Below, piece after piece: positions 16,235 through 23,558 of a DNA stretch of 54,668 nucleotides. The notes beneath the pieces are model-generated. The model saw only the letters and a program-made list of their open reading frames with translations. It ran no database searches and was not told the DNA's origin. Each line of letters begins with the position of its first letter. Within the stretch, counting starts at the first letter, position 1. A program made the translations under genes and the position numbers. The stretch comes from a virus. The stretch lies in IMG/VR virus record IMGVR_UViG_3300035181_002389, positions 1-54,668 of that record. One strand, given 5' to 3'.

Positions 16235-16582
16235 TCAGTACACAAGACGAACATCCCAACCTTCTTTGATGTACGAGTCAACTTTACTCTTGACCATTTC
16301 CGCGTGTTCTTTGCGAGCGTTGACAGTTCGGGTACCAATAGGTGGACGCTCTTGCCAAATATCATCATCAGCATAAATGGGTTCCTCGTACTCAGCCCCC
16401 TCAGCATCTTTAAAAAGCCAGTCAATATATGCTTTCACGGGGTCAGCAGACTCAAGAATACTGTTAAGCTCAGTATTGCTTGGTTCAGGCAAGCAGTCAA
16501 ACAACTCAACTTGTTGCACTTCGTGTTTACCAGTGCGTTTAACGATGATGTCACGCTCAGCGATGATTCCAAAATCAAGCAT
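16235..16582 (-). CDS. Hypothetical protein, paralog of 18794
   Basis: 115 residues from the ATG at 16582 (AGGTAGGTTGAAA before it). Shares with the gene at 18794 the blocks ERDIIVKRTGKHEVQ, LFDCLPEPSN, ADPVKAYIDWL and a C-terminal GWDVRLVY. These suggest a small alpha/beta domain duplicated within the region. Unknown function. Confidence 0.68.
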   Translation of the reverse strand: MLDFGIIAERDIIVKRTGKHEVQQVELFDCLPEPSNTELNSILESADPVKAYIDWLFKDAEGAEYEEPIYADDDIWQERPPIGTRTVNARKEHAEMVKSKVDSYIKEGWDVRLVY

Positions 16583-16615
16583 TTTCAACCTACCTTTTTA
16601 ATCTATTAAAACTTC

Positions 16616-16906
16616 TTACAAATGATTCACATCACCAGTTGCGATGAAACGGACAATAGGTTCAGTATCATTTGCGAGGATATCCAATCCGTATCCTTGC
16701 TTAGCAACTGCGCAGCGAACGTGCATGTCAGGATCATTAATCAGGAAATCAAGGCCATATCCTTGCTTAGCAACTGTTTCGCGAACCCATGGATCTTTGT
16801 CATTGATAAGGATATCCAATCCATATCCTTGCTTGGCAACCTCAGCGCGAACCAAAGGGTTATTATCCTTAATCAAGGTAGCAAGCTGTTTAACGTTCGC
16901 GTTCAT
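16616..16906 (-). CDS. Minimal LRV-like repeat protein (copy 5)
   Basis: 96 residues, ATG preceded by GAAAGGATAATATC. It consists almost only of 22-residue units (four), e.g. GYGLDILINDKDPWVRETVA and GYGLDFLINDPDMHVRCAVA, without the N-terminal beta domain of its paralogs. It may be a free-standing repeat cassette created by deletion. Confidence 0.78.
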   Translation of the reverse strand: MNANVKQLATLIKDNNPLVRAEVAKQGYGLDILINDKDPWVRETVAKQGYGLDFLINDPDMHVRCAVAKQGYGLDILANDTEPIVRFIATGDVNHL

Positions 16907-16949
16907 GATATTATCCTTTCAGCTTTGATGAAGTTCAACCGATAAATGA

Positions 16950-16992
16950 ATTATACCATAAACCTGACGTTTATACACCGCTAAAGTGTAAC
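16950..16992 (-). promoter_or_regulatory. Promoter with upstream GTTACAC element
   Basis: TATAAT (16950-16955), preceded by TTATGG, with GTTACAC at 16986-16992, 30 nt upstream. Directed at the gene at 16616-16906. Confidence 0.6.
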
Positions 16993-17048
16993 AGTTTGTA
17001 GAATCTTCTAATTTTCAAGAAAATGCACATTCCTAAGATCAATATAAT

Positions 17049-17408
17049 TCACATTGCTTTAAGCATCATTGGAATAAATGGGATAAGAACTAATGCAAAA
17101 CAAACAGCCATAATGATGCAAGTGTTTCTTATTGTGGTTCTTACTTCACGTTTACTAGCTAGATGTTCAAGCTGATCCAAACTAAGCGGATTGCCGTTTT
17201 TGTCCTTAGAGATAATACCCATCTTACGAGCAACATCAATTGCGTCACTCATTGAATTTGTTTGGTAACGACCATTTTCCGTCAGAACTTCAAATGTATA
17301 TTTTCTTAGTATATCGGCGTTGATTAAAACATATCCCCTATTACATTCAACGGCAATGCCATTAAGTACGTTAATAATCTTGGCATTGATAATTTTGACA
17401 TCTGACAT
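17049..17408 (-). CDS. Tail-anchored hypothetical membrane protein
   Basis: 119 residues from the ATG at 17408 (ATGAGGTTAAACATT before it). N-terminal soluble beta part (SDVKIINAKIINVLNGIAVE), a helix with SMSDAIDVARKMGIISKDKN, and a C-terminal hydrophobic span (NTCIIMAVCFALVLIPFIPM), so it is probably anchored in the membrane by its C-terminus. Weak similarity in the AIDVAR block to the gene at 11350. Confidence 0.65.
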   Translation of the reverse strand: MSDVKIINAKIINVLNGIAVECNRGYVLINADILRKYTFEVLTENGRYQTNSMSDAIDVARKMGIISKDKNGNPLSLDQLEHLASKREVRTTIRNTCIIMAVCFALVLIPFIPMMLKAM

Positions 17409-17470
17409 AATGTTTAACCTCATCAGGGTAAGAAGATGATTATTCAACCATAAACAGATTTATGGTATGC

Positions 17471-17932
17471 TTAACACACATTTACATTTAACTTTCTTTG
17501 TGCAACTGAACTAACGATGTAATCAGGATCATTCACAAGGATATCAAGACAGTAACCTTTTTTCGCAACAGTTTGTCGCACCATAGGATCCTTATCATTT
17601 ACGAGCTTATAGAGACCATAACATTGTTCAGCGACTTCTTTTCGGACGAGCCAATCTTCGTCATTCACGAGAATGTCAAGTGCTTTTCCACACAATGCAA
17701 TAGCATGACGAACGTCTGGATCTGGATCAGTTGCATACTTGCGCACTTCATCATCAGATGATTTTTCACCAGTGTAATTATTAATGAGTTCTTGAAATTT
17801 CTCTTTGGAGATATAGAAAATATCAAAAAAATCCTCAAGTGTTTCTCGTGTGAAACGGATGCCATCAAACACGATATTATCATCGATAAAGACAACGGTT
17901 TTCCCCATAAAGAAATTGCGAATAACTTTCAT
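17471..17932 (-). CDS. LRV-like alpha-solenoid repeat protein (copy 6)
   Basis: 153 residues; AAGGAACTAATC precedes the ATG. N-terminal domain MKVIRNFFMGKTVVFIDDNI, linker with DDEVRKYATDPDPDVRHAIA, then about four repeat units. It is very similar to copy 7 just upstream, from which it differs mainly by fewer repeats, as expected from tandem duplication followed by repeat loss. It has its own promoter at 17971-17999. Confidence 0.82.
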   Translation of the reverse strand: MKVIRNFFMGKTVVFIDDNIVFDGIRFTRETLEDFFDIFYISKEKFQELINNYTGEKSSDDEVRKYATDPDPDVRHAIALCGKALDILVNDEDWLVRKEVAEQCYGLYKLVNDKDPMVRQTVAKKGYCLDILVNDPDYIVSSVAQRKLNVNVC

Positions 17933-17970
17933 GATTAGTTCCTTCTATCGTTTTTATTACTAGTGTGTTT

Positions 17971-17999
17971 ATTATAGCATGATCTATTACCGATATCAA
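17971..17999 (-). promoter_or_regulatory. Sigma70 promoter TTGATA-17-TATAAT
   Basis: Minus-strand TATAAT at 17971-17976 and TTGATA at 17994-17999 with a 17-nt spacer, about 40 nt before the gene starting at 17932. Confidence 0.65.
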
Positions 18000-18015
18000 A
18001 GATCAAAGTGTCTTT

Positions 18016-18756
18016 TTAAGTAGGCTCGCAATTCTTTTGAATCTCATTCAGCTTTTTCTTCGCAGTCGTGTGAACGATGTAGTATGGGTCATTCGCGAGC
18101 TTGTCAAGGCCATATCCTTTCTTAGCAACAGCATAACGCACAAAAAAGCTCTCATCATTGATGAGCTTGTCAAGGCCGTATCCCATCTCCGCTACAGTGA
18201 ATCTAACCTTTTCATCTTTGTCATTTACAAGGATATCAAGACCATAGCCTTGTTTTGCAACTTCTGATCGAACATATGGGTCATGGTCTTTAACCAACTT
18301 ATCGAGGCCATATCCTTGTGAAGCGACAGTTTGGCGCACCAAAGGTTTCTCATCATTGATGAGCTTGTCAAGCCCATATCCTTTACTGGCAACAGTTGTA
18401 CGAACATATTCATTTTCGTCATTGACCAAATTATCAAGCCCAAACCCGTGATCCGCAACTTCTTTGCGAACAACCCATTCCTCATCATTCACGAGAATGT
18501 CAAGGGCTTTGCCACACATTGCAATGGCGAGGCGAATATTTTCATCTCGATCAGTCGCGTACTTGCGCACTTCATCTTCAGGAGATTTTTCCCCAGTGTA
18601 TGTGCTGATGATTTTCTGGAATTTCTCTTCAGGGATGTAGAAGACATCAAAGAATTCTTCGATGGTTTTTCGAGTAAAGCAGATGCCATCAAAAATGATG
18701 ACATCATCGATGAAGATGATTGATTCATCGTTGAAGAAGTTGCGAAGAACTTTCAT
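18016..18756 (-). CDS. LRV-like alpha-solenoid repeat protein (copy 7, longest)
   Basis: 246 residues from the ATG at 18756 (AAGGAACCTATC before it); an upstream extension to 18852 overlaps another gene and was rejected. N-terminal domain MKVLRNFFNDESIIFIDD, linker EDEVRKYATDRDENIRLAIA, then eight 22-residue units, several nearly identical at the DNA level (66-bp period), e.g. GYGLDKLVKDHDPYVRSEVA. Tail is basic. As an alpha-solenoid it should present a long concave surface for a protein partner. Confidence 0.84.
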   Translation of the reverse strand: MKVLRNFFNDESIIFIDDVIIFDGICFTRKTIEEFFDVFYIPEEKFQKIISTYTGEKSPEDEVRKYATDRDENIRLAIAMCGKALDILVNDEEWVVRKEVADHGFGLDNLVNDENEYVRTTVASKGYGLDKLINDEKPLVRQTVASQGYGLDKLVKDHDPYVRSEVAKQGYGLDILVNDKDEKVRFTVAEMGYGLDKLINDESFFVRYAVAKKGYGLDKLANDPYYIVHTTAKKKLNEIQKNCEPT

Positions 18757-18793
18757 GATAGGTTCCTTATGTTGCGGGGTATTGTGTAGGATT

Positions 18794-19096
18794 CTAGTAC
18801 GTGAATGACAGCTTCCATCCGCTGTGCAAGTGAATGTGCGCCTCGTGCTCAATTTGATTTGCGAGCTCGTTACGACGGCTTAACCCGTTCGTGTAAGTGT
18901 AGTACTTCGCTTCGTCTCGCAGCCACTCAACATATGCTTTCACTGGGGCTTGATCGTTGAGGATCTCGTCCATTTGTTCCAAGCTGGGCTCGGGCAATCC
19001 AGAGAATAGAACTTTGTATTGAATATCGTCTTCACCTGTGCTCTTAACGATGACTTCACGCTTCCCAACAATAGACAAACTGTACACGTCAATCAC
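18794..19096 (-). CDS. Hypothetical protein, paralog of 16235
   Basis: 100 residues using the GTG at 19094-19096; another GTG three codons later is equally possible (TAGGTGATT lies before both). Blocks KREVIVKSTGEDDIQ, LFSGLPEPS and QAPVKAYVEWL match the gene at 16235. C-terminus GWKLSFTY. Unknown function. Confidence 0.62.
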   Translation of the reverse strand: MIDVYSLSIVGKREVIVKSTGEDDIQYKVLFSGLPEPSLEQMDEILNDQAPVKAYVEWLRDEAKYYTYTNGLSRRNELANQIEHEAHIHLHSGWKLSFTY

Positions 19097-19147
19097 CTAT
19101 CATAAAAACATTACATTAAACTCTGAAGAAATCTCCAGAACATTATA

Positions 19148-19429
19148 TTACCATTCCCAAATCCATCCATCATCATCGAAATCATCTTCAGAAAGCCAAT
19201 AATTCAGCTTATCGACCAATTGCTTTGCTTCATCACACGAAGTTACAATATCGATGTGCTCAATGCCATCTCCATAATCTCTGTTCAGAAATACCATGAA
19301 GTATTGGCCTACATCTTTCGAGGAGACCTCAAGCACTCCATTGTTAAATTTGAATGGGATAATGTCAGCTTTAGTGAAATCATGTCTGTCAAGTTTGTCT
19401 ATAATTGACAAGAATTTGTAATTGTCCAT
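19148..19429 (-). CDS. Acidic ~90-aa protein, FLSI family (copy 1)
   Basis: 93 residues, AAGGACTGAATC before the ATG. First (3'-most) of five tandem paralogs. Common plan: FLSI-DKLDRHDFTKADIIPF, a strand pair (GVLEVSSKDVGQYFMVFL), a helix starting TSCDEAKQLVDKLNYWLSED, and an acidic Trp-containing end (DDFDDDGWIW). Looks like a small alpha/beta domain with a strongly negative tail; unknown function. Confidence 0.72.
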   Translation of the reverse strand: MDNYKFLSIIDKLDRHDFTKADIIPFKFNNGVLEVSSKDVGQYFMVFLNRDYGDGIEHIDIVTSCDEAKQLVDKLNYWLSEDDFDDDGWIWEW

Positions 19430-19451
19430 GATTCAGTCCTTATTAGGAAGA

Positions 19452-19730
19452 TTATGAGTCCCATCCATCTTCAACGATATCTGCTTCAACCATCCATCTG
19501 GTCAGACTATATGCTAGATGCTTTGCTTCATCATAAGATGTTGTAGTGCCAATGCATTCAATGTCTTTTAGATAATTGTTAACCAGATACACCATGAAAA
19601 AATCCCCATCATTTTTCTTCATTGTGACTTTAAGCATACCATCGTCAAGTTTGTATGCGACGATGCCGGCTTTGACGTAATCATCGCGATCAAGCTTGAC
19701 AACGATCGACAAGAATTCATACTTAGTCAT
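19452..19730 (-). CDS. Acidic ~90-aa protein, FLSI family (copy 2)
   Basis: 92 residues from the second of two adjacent ATGs (AAAGGACTTAATG before it). FLSIVVKLDRDDYVKAGIVA, GDFFMVYLVNNY, TSYDEAKHLAYSLTRWM, VEDGWDS end. Separated by about 20 nt from copy 1; each copy keeps its own ribosome binding site. Confidence 0.72.
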   Translation of the reverse strand: MTKYEFLSIVVKLDRDDYVKAGIVAYKLDDGMLKVTMKKNDGDFFMVYLVNNYLKDIECIGTTTSYDEAKHLAYSLTRWMVEADIVEDGWDS

Positions 19731-19765
19731 CATTAAGTCCTTTCATTGAATGAGGAACTAACTAG

Positions 19766-20038
19766 TTAGTTCCATCCATCATCATCGAAATCTTCATTGA
19801 ACATCCATTTGGTTAGATTATCGACTAGATGTTTCGCTTCCTTGTAAGATGTTACGGTCTCGATTGTTTCAATGCCTCCCACACGATCTTTGACTAGATA
19901 CACTAGGAAGAAATTCCCTTCATCTTTCGTTGAAACTTTAAGCATTCCGTCACTGAATTTAAATGGAATAAAGTCAGCCTCAGTATAATCACCTCGGTCG
20001 AGCCTGACAACGATCGACAAGAAATCGCACTTATTCAT
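19766..20038 (-). CDS. Acidic ~90-aa protein, FLSI family (copy 3)
   Basis: 90 residues from the ATG at 20038 (AAAGGAATTAAT before it). FLSIVVRLDRGDYTEADFIP, GNFFLVYLVKD, TSYKEAKHLVDNLTKWM, NEDFDDDGWN end. Confidence 0.72.
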   Translation of the reverse strand: MNKCDFLSIVVRLDRGDYTEADFIPFKFSDGMLKVSTKDEGNFFLVYLVKDRVGGIETIETVTSYKEAKHLVDNLTKWMFNEDFDDDGWN

Positions 20039-20090
20039 ATTAATTCCTTTCATGAATTGTGTATGTTGTTATTAAATGTTCTTCTTTTCA

Positions 20091-20372
20091 TCAAAGCTCA
20101 AAGGACTCCTTCGTCAGATCCCAGTCATCTTCAGAAAGCCAATTGTCTAGATCATCGACCATTTGCCGCGCCTCATCATATGAAGTCATGGTGACAACAC
20201 ATTCAAGGCCACTTCCATCGCTTTTGATCAGGTAAACCATAAATTGCTCACCTTGATCTCTCGATGTGACCTTGAGTATCCCATCAATAAATTTGTATGG
20301 AATGATCTTGGCTTTGACGTAGTCAAATCTGTCGAGCCTGGCAATGATTGACAAAAAATCATTTTCAGTCAT
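20091..20372 (-). CDS. Acidic ~90-aa protein, FLSI family (copy 4)
   Basis: 93 residues from the ATG at 20372 (AAAGGAACGCGCG before it). FLSIIARLDRFDYVKAKIIP, GEQFMVYLIKSDGSG, TSYDEARQMVDDLDNWLSED. The C-terminus (WDLTKESFEL) differs from the DDDGW ending of its neighbours. Confidence 0.72.
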   Translation of the reverse strand: MTENDFLSIIARLDRFDYVKAKIIPYKFIDGILKVTSRDQGEQFMVYLIKSDGSGLECVVTMTSYDEARQMVDDLDNWLSEDDWDLTKESFEL

Positions 20373-20402
20373 CGCGCGTTCCTTTCGCAAATACGGCCTA
20401 TG

Positions 20403-20660
20403 TTAGATCGCTACGTTCTCACCGCAAATGCGGCAATTGAGCTTTTCAGCGAGATTAAGAGCAGAATCATACGTTTCGAAAATCTCGACCCATTCAATAC
20501 TATTCTCTTCATCGCTCTTCACCAGATACACCAAGAAGTAGTGTCCTTCATCATTAGTGCAAAGCTTAACAACATCATCCTCAAGCTTGATGGCGGCAAC
20601 GTCTGCCTCAACATAATCATTGAAGTTGATATCTTCGATGTACATAAAACGAGTGCTCAT
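20403..20660 (-). CDS. FLSI-family relative (copy 5, divergent)
   Basis: 85 residues, GAAAGGTAAATT before the ATG. The core (INFNDYVEADVAAIKLEDD, GHYFLVYLVKSDEEN, TYDSALNLAEKLN) aligns with copies 1-4, but the N-terminus lacks FLSI and the acidic Trp tail is replaced by CRICGENVAI with a C-x-x-C. It is the most diverged member of the tandem array. Confidence 0.68.
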   Translation of the reverse strand: MSTRFMYIEDINFNDYVEADVAAIKLEDDVVKLCTNDEGHYFLVYLVKSDEENSIEWVEIFETYDSALNLAEKLNCRICGENVAI

Positions 20661-20670
20661 AATTTACCTT

Positions 20671-20877
20671 TCAGATGACAAATTTGCTTGCGTACTTCTT
20701 CGCTTCATCGAGTGTTCTAAAGTAAGCTGAGTCGCAGAGACGACCATTTTTCATGATGATCACGCTGAATGCATCTGCTTCTTCATCAGATACATATTGA
20801 CCAGTCTTTTTGATGTATCCACGGATTTCGACGTTGATCACGTCTGTAGATGATTTTGATTTATCAATGTTTGCCAT
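20671..20877 (-). CDS. Hypothetical 68-aa protein
   Basis: From the ATG at 20877 (GGGAAACGTC before it). Layout of a beta part (DVINVEIRGYIKKTGQYVSD), strand (AFSVIIMKNG) and an end helix (FRTLDEAKKYASKFV) echoes the C-terminal half of the FLSI family, so it may be a distant relative. It overlaps the end of the next gene by 14 nt. Confidence 0.6.
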   Translation of the reverse strand: MANIDKSKSSTDVINVEIRGYIKKTGQYVSDEEADAFSVIIMKNGRLCDSAYFRTLDEAKKYASKFVI

Positions 20878-21094
20878 GACGTTTCCCAGGAAGAGTTTCA
20901 GTGATTTCGATTTCAATGATCTTAAAGATATTGCGGCATGCTACAGTATTCAGCATGTTCGCAAGTCGCGACGCATCGGCTCGACGTTTATACATGCGTG
21001 CGTATTTGAACTGTGAGGTATAGAAAACTTGTTTTTTGACGATATCAGAGACATATTTTTCAGGACGGGTGTTCTTGATAGCAAACATTTTCAT
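20864..21094 (-). CDS. Hypothetical basic protein
   Basis: 76 residues from the ATG at 21094 (AGGAAAATCATT before it). Contains FYTSQFKYARMYKRRADASR and a C-terminal strand/helix (FKIIEIEITETLPGKRHGKH). Basic overall, unlike its neighbours. The helix RADASRLANMLN is reminiscent of the EA-helix in the FLSI family. Unknown function. Confidence 0.6.
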   Translation of the reverse strand: MKMFAIKNTRPEKYVSDIVKKQVFYTSQFKYARMYKRRADASRLANMLNTVACRNIFKIIEIEITETLPGKRHGKH

Positions 21095-21137
21095 AATGAT
21101 TTTCCTGAGCGATTGCAAGAAATGCGAAATCTAATCA

Positions 21138-21395
21138 TTATTGAGATTGATTCCGCTTTGCTTTGCTGACAGGCAAGGCAGCGAGAAGAGATTTATTGAC
21201 AGTATCAGCGATATTAAAGATCGTTTTCATTTCGTCAGTGATTTCATCGAGTTGCAAGATTTCTTCACGGAAATTTCCAGTTGATGAAACGATGTACACG
21301 TTGACGATTTTATTATACCAGCCGCTACCATCGCAAATCTCAGGGACGATAGCAATGATGCGCTCGTTGAACGCAAGTTCAATGGTGCGGATCAT
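21138..21395 (-). CDS. Hypothetical protein
   Basis: 85 residues from the ATG at 21395 (AAAAAGGAACTTCATC before it). Beta-rich start (MIRTIELAFNERIIAIVPEI), a GSGWYNKIVNVYIVSSTGNF segment and a helical basic end (PVSKAKRNQSQ). A near-consensus promoter at 21436-21464 drives it. Confidence 0.65.
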   Translation of the reverse strand: MIRTIELAFNERIIAIVPEICDGSGWYNKIVNVYIVSSTGNFREEILQLDEITDEMKTIFNIADTVNKSLLAALPVSKAKRNQSQ

Positions 21396-21435
21396 GATGA
21401 AGTTCCTTTTTAATGTGTCCATTGTTAATGGAGTA

Positions 21436-21464
21436 ATTATATCATAACCCGCGATCATTGTAAA
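21436..21464 (-). promoter_or_regulatory. Sigma70 promoter TTTACA-17-TATAAT
   Basis: Minus-strand TATAAT (21436-21441) preceded by TATGA, and TTTACA (21459-21464). 17-nt spacer. Confidence 0.7.
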
Positions 21465-21501
21465 CAATTTTGCAAGCTATAAGTGATTATTTTTATACTG
21501 T

Positions 21502-21807
21502 CTAGACTTTACCAATTTGGTCGTGGATCGCGTCAATGTAAAACTGCTGTTTATCAACAGGCAGGCGTGAAATCAATTCTGCTACAAGCGCCTTAAGGTA
21601 CCATGTAGCAGGGGTCTTTGTTATTGCAGTATCGATGTAGAACTGACGATCTTCTTCATTAGGGATCTTGAGAATCAGCTCATCAGCGAGAGCTCCCATG
21701 TAATTAGCAGCAGGCGCAAAAGAATGGTGCTTTTCAAGAGACATACGGATCAGAACACCCAACTCATCAAGGATTTGTGAATACACATCTGTTTCGACGA
21801 TGCTCAT
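21502..21807 (-). CDS. YID-repeat helical protein (double unit)
   Basis: 101 residues from the ATG at 21807 (AAAAAGGAGCTTAAAAA before it); the long extension to 21957 crosses the promoter and was rejected. Two copies of a helical unit ending in a YID signature: ADELILKIPNEEDRQFYID and VAELISRLPVDKQQFYIDAI. The downstream-neighbour genes 21902 and 22350 each carry one unit. Likely internal duplication by unequal crossover. Unknown function. Confidence 0.72.
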   Translation of the reverse strand: MSIVETDVYSQILDELGVLIRMSLEKHHSFAPAANYMGALADELILKIPNEEDRQFYIDTAITKTPATWYLKALVAELISRLPVDKQQFYIDAIHDQIGKV

Positions 21808-21838
21808 TTTTAAGCTCCTTTTTGTTGTCGGTATTTCT

Positions 21839-21867
21839 ATTATACACAATTCTCGATTTATTGTCAA
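21839..21867 (-). promoter_or_regulatory. Consensus sigma70 promoter TTGACA-17-TATAAT
   Basis: Perfect -35 (21862-21867) and perfect -10 (21839-21844) with a 17-nt spacer, just upstream of the gene at 21502-21807. The best match to the host housekeeping consensus in the window. Confidence 0.82.
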
Positions 21868-21901
21868 CAACCTTACAACAAACAAAATCATTTTCCACTG
21901 T

Positions 21902-22093
21902 CTAGATCTTGCCGATTTGACTACGGATCTCGTCGATGTAATACTGACGCTTTTCAACAGGAAGATCAGCGATCAATTCCGCTGTAAGTACTTCAAGGTA
22001 CCCGGCTACTTTAGAAAAAGACTTATTCTTCTCGAATGAAGTATCGACTAGTTTGATCAGCTCATCACGAGCTTTCATGTAAACATTGTTCAT
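21902..22093 (-). CDS. YID helical protein (single unit)
   Basis: 63 residues from the ATG at 22093; a TTG four codons earlier is an alternative that nearly abuts the stop of the membrane-protein gene at 22106. Contains KARDELIKLVDTSFEKN and LTAELIADLPVEKRQYYIDE, then IRSQIGKI, almost the same ending as the 21502 product (IHDQIGKV). No clear ribosome binding site, so translation may be coupled to the upstream gene. Confidence 0.65.
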   Translation of the reverse strand: MNNVYMKARDELIKLVDTSFEKNKSFSKVAGYLEVLTAELIADLPVEKRQYYIDEIRSQIGKI

Positions 22094-22105
22094 TGCGCCA
22101 ATCAA

Positions 22106-22267
22106 TCAGTAAGATTTCATTGCGGCTACGCCCCAAGCCATGATGATAGTCCCGAAGAAGGCAATCAAGGTGGTAGAAGCCAAAGATACAAAAGGATCTA
22201 TGTCGATGGTGCCAACAGCGCCCATAGCGATCAAGAATCCAACCATCATCCGAATCGTACCTTTCAT
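22106..22267 (-). CDS. Small membrane protein, MKG(S/T)IR family
   Basis: 53 residues: MKGTIRMMVGFLIAMGAVGT, IDIDPFVS turn, then TLIAFFGTIIMAWGVAA. Same length and pattern as the product at 8994, with identical MKG-IR start and G-VG motif. GGAAAGTAGCATC before the ATG. Two membrane spans. Confidence 0.72.
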   Translation of the reverse strand: MKGTIRMMVGFLIAMGAVGTIDIDPFVSLASTTLIAFFGTIIMAWGVAAMKSY

Positions 22268-22349
22268 GATGCTACTTTCCAATATTTCAATTATTTCTTG
22301 AGTACATTATTTTATAACATAAGTACTTGCAAAATACCAAGTAACTATA

Positions 22350-22550
22350 CTAGTTAAAGGTAATGTACTCTAATTGGGTACGGATCCTGTCAATATAAAT
22401 CTGTTGCTGATCTTCCGGAAGATCAGCAATCAACTCGGCAACAAGCCCTTTTAAGAAGAGAACTGAAGGTAAGTAATCACTCGTTGCATCAATCAGCTTG
22501 GTCAGCTCGTCGCGAACTTGCAAATACGAAAATTTTTCTATGTTATTCAT
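22350..22550 (-). CDS. YID helical protein (single unit)
   Basis: 66 residues, AATAGGAGATATATGAA before the ATG. QVRDELTKLIDATSDYLPSV, then LVAELIADLPEDQQQIYIDR and IRTQLEY. Third member of the YID family; driven by the promoter at 22581-22610. Confidence 0.7.
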   Translation of the reverse strand: MNNIEKFSYLQVRDELTKLIDATSDYLPSVLFLKGLVAELIADLPEDQQQIYIDRIRTQLEYITFN

Positions 22551-22580
22551 TTCATATATCTCCTATTGTTGTTTTGATAT

Positions 22581-22610
22581 ATTATATCACAAATTCCGCA
22601 ACCATATCAA
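22581..22610 (-). promoter_or_regulatory. Sigma70 promoter TTGATA-18-TATAAT
   Basis: TATAAT (22581-22586) preceded by TGTGA, TTGATA (22605-22610). It overlaps the stop codon of the frameshifted gene at 22587. Confidence 0.65.
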
Positions 22611-23142
22611 ACAACCATATGACGAGTAGAGGTACTCGTCATTGTTTACTGTTAGGTTCCTTGATGCAGAAAAAGGAATTTCCTTCAGAAGGTTAATCAA
22701 CCAAGTCTTTATACAACGAGCGCCTTCTCTTGATGCATTGAGATAATCGAGATAGTACTCTTTTTCAATTTTTTCATGTAAAAATGGGCTTCGCTTAACA
22801 TTATACAAACACCGCTCATAATCTCTTTTTAGCGTCTCGGTCAGTTTGTACAACCCAATGGCAACCTCTTCATGTGAAGTGCGATAGTAACCTTCGGGTT
22901 TCTCAATAACGAAACGTTTACCATTGATGTTTTGAAACTTAACAAGAACATCACAATTGACGATCGAGCACGTTCTTAAGCTCATGTCAATTCCATCAAA
23001 TGTGCGGGCGAGCCAGTTAAATGCGTCCTCATTGCTATTAGCATGAATTTTCAAAAGTATATGAATTATGCCCAACTAAATTCTTCATCTTAGGGCCGAG
23101 AGGGTTGTGCAGCTTAATTCTAAACGTTTTGTGGTTCATCAT
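22587..23142 (-). pseudogene. SYTFEIHA-family gene broken by a 1-bp insertion
   Basis: Paralogs at 25944 and 29581 start MMNPKTYQVKLRNF- and continue through SYTFEIHAANYQEA. Here the frame starting at the ATG at 23142 reads MMNHKTFRIKLHNPLG and reaches SYTFENSC-stop; shifting by one base restores IHANSNEDAFNWLARTFDG and the rest (INGKRFVIEKPEGYYRT, KTWLINLLKEIPF) to 22587. The cause is one extra T in the run at 23048-23051 (four T; three in the 29581 copy). Either a pseudogene, a sequencing error or a site of slippage. A 10-bp hairpin (22619-22642) lies in the distal part. Confidence 0.85.
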
Positions 23143-23234
23143 TTTCGCCCGCACTTTCATGAATTCTATAATTTCAATTTTTAACACACCAAATTTTGAT
23201 TAGATACTTTTACGTGATGTCTCCTTTTACTGTT

Positions 23235-23498
23235 TTATACAGCCTCATAGGTTGCCTCAAAAATGTCCGGTTTGCACGGATAAAACTCACCCTTCACGCC
23301 ACGGATGATCCAGTCTCCAGGCGTTACTTCGTGCGGACCTTCCAATGTGCCAATGCGCCACGTCAACACTGTGTCATTGTAGATCGTTGCATCTACCGTC
23401 GTTACACCAAACTCAGTTTCCATTTTTATCTTTGATTCAAGTGTCCCATCAAACTGGTGCGCTTCAATCACTACCGGTTTCTTCCTAAATTTAGCCAT
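23235..23498 (-). CDS. MAKFRKKP-family phage protein (copy 1)
   Basis: 87 residues from the ATG at 23498 (MAKFRKKPVVIEAHQFDGTL). Ends with GDWIIRGVKGEFYPCKPDIF. This small protein is common in phages of many hosts, with the same conserved start and the same PCKPDIF end; its role is unknown. The Shine-Dalgarno site is weak here but clear in the paralog at 27137. Confidence 0.8.
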   Translation of the reverse strand: MAKFRKKPVVIEAHQFDGTLESKIKMETEFGVTTVDATIYNDTVLTWRIGTLEGPHEVTPGDWIIRGVKGEFYPCKPDIFEATYEAV

Positions 23499-23558
23499 AT
23501 GAGCGATTGCCACGTTGGGTTATACCAGAAGTATATCGCATGTCATGTCCTTTCTAAT

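Noticed and set aside
18050-18560. CRISPR array suggested by regularly spaced 66-bp repeats
   Set aside because: Repeats are in-frame coding units for the 22-residue LRV motif without unique spacers between them.
22619-22642. Terminator hairpin ATGACGAGTA/TACTCGTCAT
   Set aside because: Lies inside the distal reading frame of the frameshifted gene and lacks a following T-run; kept only as a possible relic.
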